Source: Jejubacter sp036620675 (lineage in GTDB: Bacteria; Pseudomonadota; Gammaproteobacteria; Enterobacterales; Enterobacteriaceae). From it: 64,000 nt of DNA. The position numbers and the translations under genes were made by a program. How positions within the stretch are numbered: position 1 is the stretch's first letter; each line of letters opens with the position of its first letter. The stretch lies in NCBI GenBank assembly GCA_036620675.1, contig JAZHEE010000024.1; one strand, written 5' to 3'. A model generated the notes under the pieces. It ran no database searches. It saw only the letters and a list, made by a program, of their open reading frames with translations, and was not told the origin of the DNA. Below, piece after piece: positions 1 to 8,748 of the stretch.

Positions 1-119
1 ATGGTGGTGGGGGAAGGATAATTCGTCGCTGCGCTCCTCACCCTGCGGGCCGTTGCCTGCGGCAACGTTCTCTCGCTTGCGCTCGAGTCGAACCTTTATC
101 GAAGGTTCTCGTCCTTCCC
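1..119 (-). repeat. rtT-type repeat after the distal tRNA-Tyr (copy 1)
   Basis: This 119-bp block is nearly identical to 321-439. Bases 2-19 duplicate the last 18 bases of tRNA-Tyr (compare 180-197), and an inner stretch near 88-108 echoes the T-arm sequence. In E. coli the tyrT operon has similar repeats, each with a piece of the tRNA 3' end, from which the rtT RNA is released during processing. The family assignment rests on that resemblance. The block may continue to the left of the window. Confidence 0.6.
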
Positions 120-179
120 TGTGTTTGTACACTATGGGAAAACTGACTCTGGGATTAAATACGGAGAAACATAAAGTGA

Positions 180-264
<85 letters not shown>

Positions 265-320
265 GGGGGAAATCAAATTGTTGTGGCTTTACGCCGCTTC
301 ACTGTAAACAGTGAGGAAAG

Positions 321-439
321 ATGGTGGTGGGGGAAGGATTATTCGTCGCTTCGCTCCTCACCCTGCGGGCTGTTGCCTTCAGCAACGTTCTCTCGCTTGC
401 GCTCGAGTCGAACCTTTATCGAAGGTTCTCACCCTTCCC
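321..439 (-). repeat. rtT-type repeat between the two tRNA-Tyr genes (copy 2)
   Basis: This 119-bp copy matches 1-119 with only a few substitutions. It starts with the tRNA-Tyr 3' end (322-339) and lies in the spacer between the two tRNAs, so each tRNA is followed by one repeat unit. Unequal recombination between the tRNA 3' ends is a plausible origin (inference). Confidence 0.6.
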
Positions 440-496
440 GTCAGGTGTTGCGCAGTAGCTTTACCTGGCGGCTTACCGTATGGTGACGGCAAATAA

Positions 497-581
<85 letters not shown>

Positions 582-614
582 ACTGGCCTGCTTCCGTCTC
601 GGGAAGCGGGGCGC

Positions 615-642
615 ATCATATCAAATGAAGCGCCCCTGTAAA
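615..642 (-). promoter_or_regulatory. tyrTV promoter, stringently controlled type
   Basis: On the minus strand TTTACA (637-642) and TATGAT (615-620) are 16 bp apart, followed at once by a GCGCCCCGC discriminator. This matches the arrangement of the E. coli tyrT promoter, where the GC-rich discriminator gives ppGpp and growth-rate control. Regulation here is inferred from that likeness. Confidence 0.85.
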
Positions 643-723
643 GAGATGAATTCGGGAAAATAAATTGTTTGCGTACTTTTTGCGCGTAACGCCCTAAAGT
701 TAAACAACCTTTTCCCCGGGTGC

Positions 724-1566
724 TTACAGAATAATCGTTCGGTTACCGTAGACGAAGACCCGCTGAGCCAGCACCTGATACAGCGCGCGGCTCAGTACGT
801 TTTTCTCTACATCGCGCCCGGCGCGCATCATATCCTCGGCGGTATAGGTGTGATCGACATGAATCACGTCCTGCATGATGATCGGGCCTTCATCCAGATT
901 ATCGTTGACGTAGTGCGCTGTGGCGCCGATGATCTTCACGCCGCGTTCATAGGCCTGGTGATAGGGACGAGCCCCGATAAAAGCTGGCAGGAACGAGTGA
1001 TGAATGTTGATGATCTGATTCGGGAAGCGGGCCACGAACTCAGGGGTCAGCACTCGCATATATTTCGCCAGTACTACGTAGTCGGGCGACCAGGCTTCAA
1101 TGGCTTCAGCCATCTGATTATCGTGCTGCTCGCGGGTCAGACCTTCATGACTCACCAACTGGAACGGGATGTCGAAACTTTCCACCAGCCCGCGCAGGGT
1201 ATCATGGTTGCCGATAACCGCAGCGATTTCCACGTCCAGGCCGCCGTAGCGGGACTTCATCAGCAGATCGCCCAGGCAGTGGGCCTCTTTGGTCACCAGG
1301 ATCACCACCCGGCGCGAACCGGCGGGATGCAGTTCGCGCCGGGAGCCTTCCGGCAGTGCGCCGTCAAGATCCGCCAGCAGGGTGGTATCGTTAAAGATGC
1401 CTTCCAGCTCGGTACGCATAAAGAAGCGACCGGTGCGGTGATCGACGAACTCATTGTTTTGTACGATGTTTAACTCGTGCTTGTAACAGATATTGGTGAT
1501 GCGCGCGATTAGCCCTTTCTGGTCGGGGCAGATGGTGCGCAGAACTTTTCGTTGTAAAGCTTGCAT
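724..1566 (-). CDS. purU: Formyltetrahydrofolate deformylase PurU
   Basis: PurU hydrolyses 10-formyl-THF to formate and THF, balancing the one-carbon pool and feeding PurT with formate. The 280-residue product has the same length as E. coli PurU. An N-terminal ACT-like domain occupies roughly residues 7-85, and a formyltransferase fold follows. The catalytic region reads NIHHSFLPAF near residue 190, with the conserved Asn and His, and an Asp lies about 35 residues later in NDNLDEGPI. It lies 46 bp downstream of ychJ on the same strand. Length and start agree with the family, so the call is firm. Confidence 0.97.
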   Translation of the reverse strand: MQALQRKVLRTICPDQKGLIARITNICYKHELNIVQNNEFVDHRTGRFFMRTELEGIFNDTTLLADLDGALPEGSRRELHPAGSRRVVILVTKEAHCLGDLLMKSRYGGLDVEIAAVIGNHDTLRGLVESFDIPFQLVSHEGLTREQHDNQMAEAIEAWSPDYVVLAKYMRVLTPEFVARFPNQIINIHHSFLPAFIGARPYHQAYERGVKIIGATAHYVNDNLDEGPIIMQDVIHVDHTYTAEDMMRAGRDVEKNVLSRALYQVLAQRVFVYGNRTIIL

Positions 1567-1612
1567 TGCGGGGAAGATCCTGTTGAAGGAAAGTGAGTTG
1601 TTATATATGCCG

Positions 1613-2071
1613 CTAGCTACCGCAGCATTTTTTAAATTTTTTCCCGGAGCCGCAGGGGCAGGGATCGTTACGTCCGATATCCGGTCGCTGGCCGTCGATA
1701 TAATACCACCGTCCCCGTTCTTTTAAGAATCGGGAACGTTCGATAATTGCGCCGGGCGCCCCCTGTTCCTGATAACGCGCGACAAAGCTAACGTAGCCCT
1801 CGTTCGCATTTCTGCCCGGACTCTCTTCAAATAGCGTCAGACCTAACCATTGCGTACGGCCGAAACCGGCTTCAAGATCGGCGCGCAGACGTTCAGCGCC
1901 CACGCCTGGGTGCCAGCTGGCGATCAGCCATTCGGCATCGTGCATGACAAAAGCGCTGTAACGGCTGCGCATAAGTTGTGACGGATCTTTGGGTAACAGG
2001 TCTCCGCGTAGGTAAGGCTGGCAACATAGGCTATAATCCAAACCGCTGCCACAAGGACAAAGCTGCGACAA
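1613..2071 (-). CDS. ychJ: YchJ family SEC-C domain protein
   Basis: This 152-residue protein equals E. coli YchJ in length. Two SEC-C type zinc motifs bracket a UPF0225 core: CPCGSG with CC near residues 5-17, and CPCGSGKKFKKCC at the C terminus. SEC-C motifs bind zinc and in SecA mediate protein contacts. The function of YchJ itself is unknown to me. It is divergent from rssA across about 110 bp and upstream of purU on the same strand. Confidence 0.93.
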   Translation of the reverse strand: MSQLCPCGSGLDYSLCCQPYLRGDLLPKDPSQLMRSRYSAFVMHDAEWLIASWHPGVGAERLRADLEAGFGRTQWLGLTLFEESPGRNANEGYVSFVARYQEQGAPGAIIERSRFLKERGRWYYIDGQRPDIGRNDPCPCGSGKKFKKCCGS

Positions 2072-2181
2072 AGTATCTCCTTGGGTATAAAAACGAACAG
2101 GTACGGCCAGGCGGCTTATATTAACTGAGCGGTGGCGTTGATGCCACGAGGTGTTTTTCCGGGGAAGCTGACCGAGGCGTA

Positions 2182-3069
2182 ATGAGACAGGTGAAAATTG
2201 GACTGGCGCTGGGTTCGGGCGCTGCCAAGGGATGGGCCCATATTGGCGTGATTAATGCTCTGGCGCGGACGGGGATCCGGCCAGATATCGTAACGGGCTG
2301 TTCAGTAGGCTCCCTGGTGGGCGCAGCCTATGCCTGTGACCGTCTGACGATGTTTGAACGCTGGGTGCGTTCGTTTAGCTACTGGGACGTACTGCGCCTG
2401 ATGGATCTTTCCTGGCGTCGCGGCGGTCTGCTGCGTGGTGAACGGGTTTTTAACCATGTTCGTCGCCTTATTCCTCACGATCGGATCGAGCAGACGCCGC
2501 TGCGTTTTGCTACTGTAGCTACTAATCTGAGCACCGGCCGCGAGCTGTGGTTTACCGAAGGCGATTTGCATACCGCCGTGCGTGCATCGTGCAGCATGCC
2601 GGGCCTGCTGGCGCCGGTACGCCATAACGGCTACTGGCTGGTGGACGGCGCGGTGGTTAATCCCGTGCCAGTTTCACTAACCCGGGCGCTGGGCGCAGAT
2701 ATCGTTATTGCGGTCGATCTTCAGCACGACGCCCACCTGATGCAACAGGAGCTGCTGTCTGATGAGCCCCGTAATGAAGCCGGGCGCCAGCCGTCCGGCT
2801 GGCGTAAGCGCCTTGGTCAACTGCTGACCCGGCGCACCAGCGCGCCTCCGGGCGCGATGGAAATTATGAGCACCTCAATCCAGGTGCTGGAAAATCGTCT
2901 GAAGCGCAACCGCATGGCGGGGGATCCGCCAGATATCGTACTGCAACCCTACTGCCCGCAAATATCCACGCTGGATTTTCATCGGGCCGAAGAGGCTATT
3001 GCAGCGGGAACTCTCTCGGTTGAGAAAAAGCTGGATGAACTATTACCTCTGGTGCGTACTCATGAGTAG
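2182..3069 (+). CDS. rssA: Patatin-like phospholipase family protein RssA
   Basis: A patatin-fold protein of 295 residues. The oxyanion-hole motif GSGAAKGWAHIGV is near residue 12, the nucleophile elbow GCSVGS near residue 40, and the DGAVVNP segment carrying the dyad aspartate near residue 155. It precedes rssB by about 90 bp, the conserved rssAB pairing. The physiological substrate is not established to my knowledge. In Serratia RssA is a sensor kinase, a different protein of the same name. The start chosen, MRQVKIGLALG, matches the family. Confidence 0.92.
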   Translation: MRQVKIGLALGSGAAKGWAHIGVINALARTGIRPDIVTGCSVGSLVGAAYACDRLTMFERWVRSFSYWDVLRLMDLSWRRGGLLRGERVFNHVRRLIPHDRIEQTPLRFATVATNLSTGRELWFTEGDLHTAVRASCSMPGLLAPVRHNGYWLVDGAVVNPVPVSLTRALGADIVIAVDLQHDAHLMQQELLSDEPRNEAGRQPSGWRKRLGQLLTRRTSAPPGAMEIMSTSIQVLENRLKRNRMAGDPPDIVLQPYCPQISTLDFHRAEEAIAAGTLSVEKKLDELLPLVRTHE

Positions 3070-3162
3070 TTCTGTGCGTTTTACGCTTCTTCGGCTAAAT
3101 CTGGCAGGCGAAAACCCAAGGCAACTGCCACTATTTAACTATTGTCAGTCTGGGGAACGCAC

Positions 3163-4176
3163 ATGACGCAGCCGCTGGTCGGAAAACAGATCTTAATTGT
3201 CGAAGACGAACCCGTTTTCCGGTCGCTGCTGGACTCTTATCTGGTTTCTCTTGGTGCGGTGACGCGCCTGGCAGGGGACGGCATTGAGGCGCTGGAGCAG
3301 ATCGCCTGCGCCGCGCCGGATCTGCTGATCTGCGATCTGGCAATGCCGCGGATGAACGGCCTTACTCTGGTGGAACGCATTCGTAATAGCGGCAATCAAA
3401 TGCCCATTCTGGTGATCTCCGCCACCGAGAATATGTCGGATATCGCCCGGGCTTTACGGCTGGGAGTGCAGGACGTTCTGCTGAAGCCTATAAAAGACCT
3501 TAATCGCCTGCGCGAAACGGTGTTTGCCTGTCTCTATCCCTCTGCCTTTAATTCCCGGGTAGAAGAGGAGGAGCGCCTGTTCCAGGACTGGGATGCGCTG
3601 GTCAGCAACCCGCAGGCGGCCGCGAGTCTGTTGCAGCAGCTGCAGCCGCCGGTGCAGCAGGATATGGCTCACTGTCGGGTGAATTACCGGCAACTGGTTT
3701 CGGCCGATAAACCTGGCCTGGTGCTGGATATCGCGCCGTTATCGGATAACGATCTGGCGTTTTACTGTCTGGATGTTACCCGTGCCGGAGACAACGGCGT
3801 GCTGGCGGCGTTGCTGCTGCGCGCGCTGTTTAACGGACTACTTCAGGAGCAGCTGGCGCGCCAGCGTCAGCGACTGCCGGAATTAGGTACTTTACTTAAA
3901 CAGGTTAATCAGTTACTTCGCCAGGCTAATTTAGTCGGGCAGTTTCCGCTACTGGTTGGTTATTATCACAGTACGTTAAAAAATCTTATTTTAGTTTCCG
4001 CTGGGTTGAACGCTTCTTTAAATACCGGCGGCCATCAAATCCAGGTCAGCAATGGCGTTCCGCTGGGCACCCTGGGCAATACCTACCTTAATCAAATTAG
4101 CCAGCGTTGCGACGCCTGGCAGTGCCAGGTCTGGGGTGCGGGGGGACGTTTACGCCTGATGCTGAGCACGGAGTAA
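3163..4176 (+). CDS. rssB: RpoS proteolysis adaptor / response regulator RssB
   Basis: RssB delivers sigma-S to ClpXP during growth and is held in check by Ira anti-adaptors. The ATG at 3163 gives 337 residues, as in E. coli, with a GGGGAA ribosome site just upstream; the frame stays open a few codons further left. The receiver domain carries the acidic pair ED at 14-15, the phosphoacceptor D58 in LLICDLAMPRMNG, and the conserved K in LLKP near 109. The C-terminal half is the degenerate PP2C-like domain typical of RssB. It lies downstream of rssA. Confidence 0.97.
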   Translation: MTQPLVGKQILIVEDEPVFRSLLDSYLVSLGAVTRLAGDGIEALEQIACAAPDLLICDLAMPRMNGLTLVERIRNSGNQMPILVISATENMSDIARALRLGVQDVLLKPIKDLNRLRETVFACLYPSAFNSRVEEEERLFQDWDALVSNPQAAASLLQQLQPPVQQDMAHCRVNYRQLVSADKPGLVLDIAPLSDNDLAFYCLDVTRAGDNGVLAALLLRALFNGLLQEQLARQRQRLPELGTLLKQVNQLLRQANLVGQFPLLVGYYHSTLKNLILVSAGLNASLNTGGHQIQVSNGVPLGTLGNTYLNQISQRCDAWQCQVWGAGGRLRLMLSTE

Positions 4177-4375
4177 GCGCTTAAATCCTTTCCCTAAAAA
4201 TGGTATCTCCTGTTGTGTCCTTGTGGTGCTAATATCACCGCAGGTTGTTTCGTATTAGTCTTAATTTACTGGTGGGGCAGGTATTTCGGGGCGGAAATTT
4301 TTTTCAAGCTGATATACTCGACCTCGTTTTAATTGACGTACAAGTGTAATACTTGAACAGTCCAGGAGATTTTTA

Positions 4376-5284
4376 ATGGCTGCTAATAATACAAAAGTAA
4401 GGAAAGCGGTAATCCCGGTTGCGGGTCTGGGGACGCGTATGCTGCCGGCCACTAAGGCCATCCCTAAAGAGATGCTGCCGCTGGTGGATAAACCGCTGAT
4501 TCAGTATGTGGTCAATGAATGTATTGCTGCGGGAATCACCGAGATTGTTCTGGTTACCCACTCTTCCAAGAACTCCATTGAAAACCACTTTGACACCAGT
4601 TTCGAACTGGAAGCTATGCTGGAAAAACGCGTTAAGCGCCAGCTGCTGGCAGAAGTGCAGTCCATCTGTCCGCCGCACGTTACCATCATGCAGGTGCGTC
4701 AGGGGCTGGCGAAAGGGCTGGGTCATGCGGTGCTGTGCGCGCACCCGGTTGTGGGTGATGAGCCGGTAGCCGTGATTCTTCCGGACGTGATTCTGGACGA
4801 ATATGAGTCCGATCTGAGCCGCGATAACCTTGCCGAAATGATCAAACGTTTCGAACAGACCGGCCACAGCCAGATTATGGTTGAACCGGTTGAAGACGTT
4901 ACGGCGTATGGTGTGGTGGACTGCAAAGGCGCTGAACTGAATCCGGGCGACAGCGTACCGATGGTCGGCATTGTGGAAAAACCGAAGGCCAGCGAAGCCC
5001 CCTCTAATCTTTCTGTTGTGGGCCGTTATGTGCTCAGCGCTGATATCTGGCCGCTGCTGGCCCGAACCCCCCCTGGAGCCGGTGACGAAATTCAGCTGAC
5101 GGACTCTATCGCCATGCTGATGGATAAAGAGACCGTTGAGGCTTACCACATGAAGGGTAAGAGCCACGACTGCGGCAACAAACTCGGCTATATGCAGGCG
5201 TTTGTTGAGTACGGCATCCGCCACGACAGCCTGGGCGAAGGGTTCAAGGCCTGGCTAAAAGAGGCCGTTGGCGGGAAAAAATAA
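4376..5284 (+). CDS. galU: UTP-glucose-1-phosphate uridylyltransferase GalU
   Basis: GalU makes UDP-glucose from UTP and glucose-1-phosphate for LPS core, osmoregulated glucans, trehalose and capsule. The 302 residues equal the E. coli length. The nucleotide-binding signature GLGTRMLPATKAIPKEM is at residues 18-34, and the sugar-binding lysine segment VEKPKA is near residue 202. It sits 23 bp upstream of ugd, which consumes its product, so the two are probably co-transcribed. Confidence 0.98.
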   Translation: MAANNTKVRKAVIPVAGLGTRMLPATKAIPKEMLPLVDKPLIQYVVNECIAAGITEIVLVTHSSKNSIENHFDTSFELEAMLEKRVKRQLLAEVQSICPPHVTIMQVRQGLAKGLGHAVLCAHPVVGDEPVAVILPDVILDEYESDLSRDNLAEMIKRFEQTGHSQIMVEPVEDVTAYGVVDCKGAELNPGDSVPMVGIVEKPKASEAPSNLSVVGRYVLSADIWPLLARTPPGAGDEIQLTDSIAMLMDKETVEAYHMKGKSHDCGNKLGYMQAFVEYGIRHDSLGEGFKAWLKEAVGGKK

Positions 5285-5307
5285 ATCACTGAAACCGGGA
5301 CAACCTA

Positions 5308-6651
5308 ATGAAAGTGACGGTATTTGGCATTGGCTACGTGGGGCTGGTGCAGGCTGCAGTGCTTGCTGAAGTCGGCCACGACGTCATGTGTATCGATGTC
5401 GATGAAACCAAAGTTGAGAATCTGAAAAAGGGAAATATTCCCATTTACGAACCGGGCCTGACGCCGCTGGTCACTAAAAATTATGAGGAGGGGCGTCTGA
5501 ATTTCAGTACTGACGCCCGGAAAGGGGTGGAACACGGCACAATGCAGTTTATTGCCGTGGGAACGCCGCCGGACGAAGACGGCTCTGCGGATCTGAAATA
5601 CGTCCTCGCCGTTGCCCGCACTATTGCCGAGCATATGACCTCTCACAAGGTGGTGCTTGATAAGTCCACCGTGCCGGTCGGCACAGCGGATAAAGTGCGC
5701 GCTGTGATGGAAGAGACGTTAAAGAGTCGCGGCGTAGAAATTCCTTTCGACGTTGTCTCTAATCCTGAGTTCCTGAAAGAAGGGGCTGCGGTGGCGGACT
5801 GTAAGCGCCCTGAGCGCATTGTAGTGGGAACCGACAATGATGAGGTTGTCGATCTGCTGCGTGAGCTGTACGAGCCTTTCAACCGCAACCATGACCGGAT
5901 GATCCTGATGGATATCCGCAGCGCCGAGCTGACTAAATACGCCGCCAACTGCATGCTGGCGACCAAAATCAGCTTTATGAATGAGATAGCCAACCTGGCG
6001 GAGCATCTGGGTGCGGATATCGAAAAGGTGCGTCAGGGAATCGGTTCGGATTCTCGCATTGGTTACCACTTTATCTATGCCGGCTGTGGCTACGGTGGTT
6101 CCTGTTTCCCGAAAGATGTGCAGGCATTAATCCGCACGGCGCAGCAGATTGGCTATGAGCCAAGACTGCTGCGCGCGGTTGAAGATATTAACGACGATCA
6201 GAAGCAGAAGCTACCGCAGTATATCTCGCGCCACTTTGGCGACGATCTGAAAGGTAAAACTTTCGCGCTGTGGGGGCTTTCCTTTAAGCCCAATACTGAT
6301 GATATGCGAGAGGCTTCCAGCCGTGTTTTGATGGAAGAACTCTGGAAACGTGGAGCGACGGTTCAGGCATACGATCCTGAAGCGATGGATGAAACGCAGC
6401 GTATTTATGGACATCGCGATGATTTACGCCTGATGGGCACTAAAGAGGCAGCGTTACATAAAGCGGATGCTTTGATTATCTGCACTGAATGGCAGAGCTT
6501 CCGCGCTCCGGATCTGGAGTTTATTAAGCAAACACTGAAGCAACCGGTTATTTTTGACGGACGTAATTTGTTCGATCCGGATCGCCTGAGTCGTCGTGGT
6601 TTTACCTATTATGCGATTGGTCGCGGGGCGTCTCTGAAGCAGGCCTCCTGA
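5308..6651 (+). CDS. ugd: UDP-glucose 6-dehydrogenase
   Basis: It oxidises UDP-glucose to UDP-glucuronate with two NAD+, a precursor for capsule and for the aminoarabinose of modified lipid A. The 447 residues form the long type, unlike the 388-residue Ugd of E. coli K-12. An N-terminal Rossmann motif GIGYVGL is at 7-13. The catalytic cysteine lies in GYGGSCFPKD near residue 260, and a C-terminal UDP-binding domain follows (WGLSFKPNTDD near 325). Being immediately after galU, which supplies its substrate, supports the call. E. coli K-12 has hns directly after galU, so this gene is extra at the locus. Confidence 0.95.
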   Translation: MKVTVFGIGYVGLVQAAVLAEVGHDVMCIDVDETKVENLKKGNIPIYEPGLTPLVTKNYEEGRLNFSTDARKGVEHGTMQFIAVGTPPDEDGSADLKYVLAVARTIAEHMTSHKVVLDKSTVPVGTADKVRAVMEETLKSRGVEIPFDVVSNPEFLKEGAAVADCKRPERIVVGTDNDEVVDLLRELYEPFNRNHDRMILMDIRSAELTKYAANCMLATKISFMNEIANLAEHLGADIEKVRQGIGSDSRIGYHFIYAGCGYGGSCFPKDVQALIRTAQQIGYEPRLLRAVEDINDDQKQKLPQYISRHFGDDLKGKTFALWGLSFKPNTDDMREASSRVLMEELWKRGATVQAYDPEAMDETQRIYGHRDDLRLMGTKEAALHKADALIICTEWQSFRAPDLEFIKQTLKQPVIFDGRNLFDPDRLSRRGFTYYAIGRGASLKQAS

Positions 6652-6675
6652 TACTTTACTCGTGTTATGAAACAG

Positions 6676-6703
6676 GCAGTCGCTTCGGCGGCTGCTTTTT
6701 TTT
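6676..6703 (+). terminator. Rho-independent terminator of galU-ugd
   Basis: An 8-bp stem (GCAGTCGC / GCGGCTGC, one G-U pair) with a TTCG loop is followed by eight T residues, 25 bp after the ugd stop codon. Confidence 0.9.
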
Positions 6704-6713
6704 GTCTGGTCTG

Positions 6714-6836
6714 ATGTACGCCTCATTTCATTCATGGATCTTTTCATTAACCGGAACGGCATACGGGTTATTTGTCCTGCTCGTTCAGGGGAAGAGGCCT
6801 GAATGGTATAAATCGAAGCTTTATCCTAAAGGGTAA
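6714..6836 (+). CDS. Possible 40-residue membrane peptide
   Basis: An ATG frame of 40 codons follows the ugd terminator. Its translation has a hydrophobic stretch over about residues 8-24 and a basic C-terminal tail ending YKSKLYPKG, the shape of a single-pass small membrane protein. No good ribosome site precedes it and no promoter is clear, so it may be fortuitous. I do not recognise the sequence. Confidence 0.3.
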   Translation: MYASFHSWIFSLTGTAYGLFVLLVQGKRPEWYKSKLYPKG

Positions 6837-7084
6837 ATTAATGAGTGGGGAGTTATAAGCCGCACCGGGAAGAGGGTGAATGTCAGAAAAAACCTGACAT
6901 TATCGCCTAAGGTGATTCTCTATCAGCTATCCAGCCGGGGTGTGAGAAGCGCTGTGGCTAAGAGATGGATGAATTTATTGTCACAGTGCTATTGCGGTCT
7001 TATCGTTTAGCTGTAATTAACAGAGTGGTAACGAAGATGAGATTTTTCATGCTATCAGGGGAAGATTTATGTGGCAAAGGGCAA
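6837..7084. other. Non-coding stretch between ugd and hns
   Basis: About 250 bp with no supported gene. There is a short inverted repeat near 6880-6901 (TGTCAG ... CTGACA around a run of A) but no U-tract, and nothing else I can assign. Confidence 0.5.
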
Positions 7085-7112
7085 TAAAAAATCCCGCCGT
7101 AGCGGGATTTTT
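7085..7112 (-). terminator. hns terminator
   Basis: A palindrome AAAATCCCGC CGTA GCGGGATTTT lies just past the hns stop. On the minus strand the stem is followed by a T run, as for a Rho-independent terminator. The flanking A run would let it work in the other direction too. Confidence 0.88.
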
Positions 7113-7126
7113 CACATAAATCAGGG

Positions 7127-7540
7127 TTACTCTTTGATGAGGAAGTCTTCCAGGCTCTTGCCCTGCTCATCAATAGCTTTTTTGATTACAGCCGGAGTAC
7201 GGCCCTGGCCAGTCCAGGTTTTGGCTTCGCCGTTTTCGTCGGTGTATTCATATTTAGCCGGACGAGCAGCGCGTTTGGCTTTGGTGCCAGACTTATTGCT
7301 GCTCATTGCACTCAGCAGATCGTTAGGATCAATGCCATCGGCAATCAGCATTTCGCGATATTGCTGTAGCTTACGGTTACGCTCTTCAATTTCAGCGGCT
7401 GCTGCGCTTTCTTCTTCGCGGCGCTCATTTACCACGACTTCCAGTTTCGCCAGCATTTCTTCGAGCGTTTCCAGAGTGCATTCTCTGGCCTGAGCACGAA
7501 GAGTACGGATGTTGTTCAGAATTTTAAGTGCTTCGCTCAT
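7127..7540 (-). CDS. hns: Nucleoid-associated xenogeneic silencer H-NS
   Basis: H-NS coats AT-rich DNA, silences acquired genes and shapes the nucleoid. The start MSEALKIL at 7540 gives 137 residues, the E. coli length; the frame stays open further upstream but without homology. Residues 1-65 form the coiled-coil dimer domain, a flexible linker around 80-95 follows, and the C-terminal DNA-binding domain carries the TWTGQGRTP loop whose QGR inserts in the minor groove. It is divergent from tdk across a long AT-rich gap, as in E. coli. Confidence 0.98.
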   Translation of the reverse strand: MSEALKILNNIRTLRAQARECTLETLEEMLAKLEVVVNERREEESAAAAEIEERNRKLQQYREMLIADGIDPNDLLSAMSSNKSGTKAKRAARPAKYEYTDENGEAKTWTGQGRTPAVIKKAIDEQGKSLEDFLIKE

Positions 7541-8080
7541 TTTAGTAATCTCAAACTTATATAGGGGGTGGTTTGTTGAGGTAATAATAGAGCCTTCATT
7601 CTGGTTCTGCAATAGGATAAACGCAACGAACTCAAAATATCGCATTAGCCGACACATCTTTTATTATTCTATTTACTTTAATTGACCTTCTGCGGTATCA
7701 CAAAAAGCGCAGTGGCAGTCAAAAATTCGGCAATGTGCCGCAGCATAAAGGATTAGATAAAAGCATCAATCGATAATTTTTTTTTTCGTTTTATTGGTCG
7801 CTTCTTCCTCAATATCAGACGATAACCTGAGGCGAGTCACAGTTTCCGTTTATGAATGAAAGCGAAGAGTGTGGCGATAAAAACGCTGTATAGTCCGTGG
7901 GTTAACAAAGGATAACCGCATAATGACCGGTCGGACAATCACACATGATAATAGTTTGTGGGTATATATAATTCGTTAATCATCCCTGATGTTGGCAGGG
8001 AATGGGCGTCGGGTGGATGAGGGATATGGTACAATCCGGCTTCTTTCGTTTTTGACATTCAACCCGGGGTTTTGACTGCG
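7541..8080. promoter_or_regulatory. Long AT-rich hns-tdk intergenic region
   Basis: This 540-bp gap has no supported gene. It is AT-rich, with several A/T tracts including a run of ten T near 7770-7779. In E. coli the hns upstream region is curved and bound by H-NS and Fis, so autoregulatory sites are expected here by analogy. On the tdk side TACAAT near 8029 could be a -10, but I see no good -35. Confidence 0.5.
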
Positions 8081-8686
8081 ATGGCGCAGCTCTATTTCTA
8101 CTATTCTGCAATGAATGCCGGTAAGTCTACCGCGCTGTTACAATCCTCCTGGAACTATCAGGAGCGTGGTATGAGGACGATGGTTTATACCGCGGAAATC
8201 GACAATCGCTTCGGTTCCGGCAAAGTAAGTTCTCGTATCGGACTCTCTTCTCCCGCGAGGTTATATAACCCACAGACGTCTCTGCTGGCGGAAATCCGCG
8301 AAGAGCACCAGCGTGAGGCCATTCACTGCGTTTTGGTGGATGAAAGTCAGTTTCTGACCCGAGAGCAGGTTTCCGGGCTGGCTGCGGTGGTGGATGACCT
8401 GGATATTCCAGTGCTCTGCTATGGACTGCGTACCGATTTTCGCGGCGAGTTGTTTAGCGGCAGCCAGTACCTGCTTGCCTGGGCGGATAAACTGGTGGAG
8501 TTAAAAACCGTCTGTTTCTGCGGCCGTAAAGCCGGCATGGTGCTGCGACTGGATCAAAGCGGGCGTCCCTATCAGGAAGGGGCCCAGGTGGAGATAGGGG
8601 GCAATGAGCGCTATGTTTCGGTGTGTCGTAAGCATTATAAGGCTGCGCTGGCAAAAGGCTCACTGCAGGCGATAAAGGGTTGCTGA
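8081..8686 (+). CDS. tdk: Thymidine kinase Tdk
   Basis: Tdk phosphorylates thymidine and deoxyuridine with ATP in pyrimidine salvage. The ATG at 8081 (MAQLYFYYSAMNAGKS) matches the family start, giving 201 residues; a TTG three codons upstream is also in frame. The P-loop SAMNAGKST is near residues 8-16, the VDES segment replaces the E. coli VDEC, and zinc ligands are seen in CFCG near 144 and CRKH near 181. The catalytic Glu is retained in DES. It converges on adhE over a shared terminator. Confidence 0.96.
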   Translation: MAQLYFYYSAMNAGKSTALLQSSWNYQERGMRTMVYTAEIDNRFGSGKVSSRIGLSSPARLYNPQTSLLAEIREEHQREAIHCVLVDESQFLTREQVSGLAAVVDDLDIPVLCYGLRTDFRGELFSGSQYLLAWADKLVELKTVCFCGRKAGMVLRLDQSGRPYQEGAQVEIGGNERYVSVCRKHYKAALAKGSLQAIKGC

Positions 8687-8703
8687 CGGTGTCCTGAACG
8701 CAA

Positions 8704-8737
8704 ATAAAAAAAACCCTCCACATGGAGGGTTTTTTTA
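8704..8737. terminator. Bidirectional terminator between tdk and adhE
   Basis: A run of A, the stem ACCCTCC ACAT GGAGGGT, then a run of T. This symmetric layout would end both the rightward tdk transcript and the leftward adhE transcript. Confidence 0.92.
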
Positions 8738-8748
8738 TGGTTTAGCGA

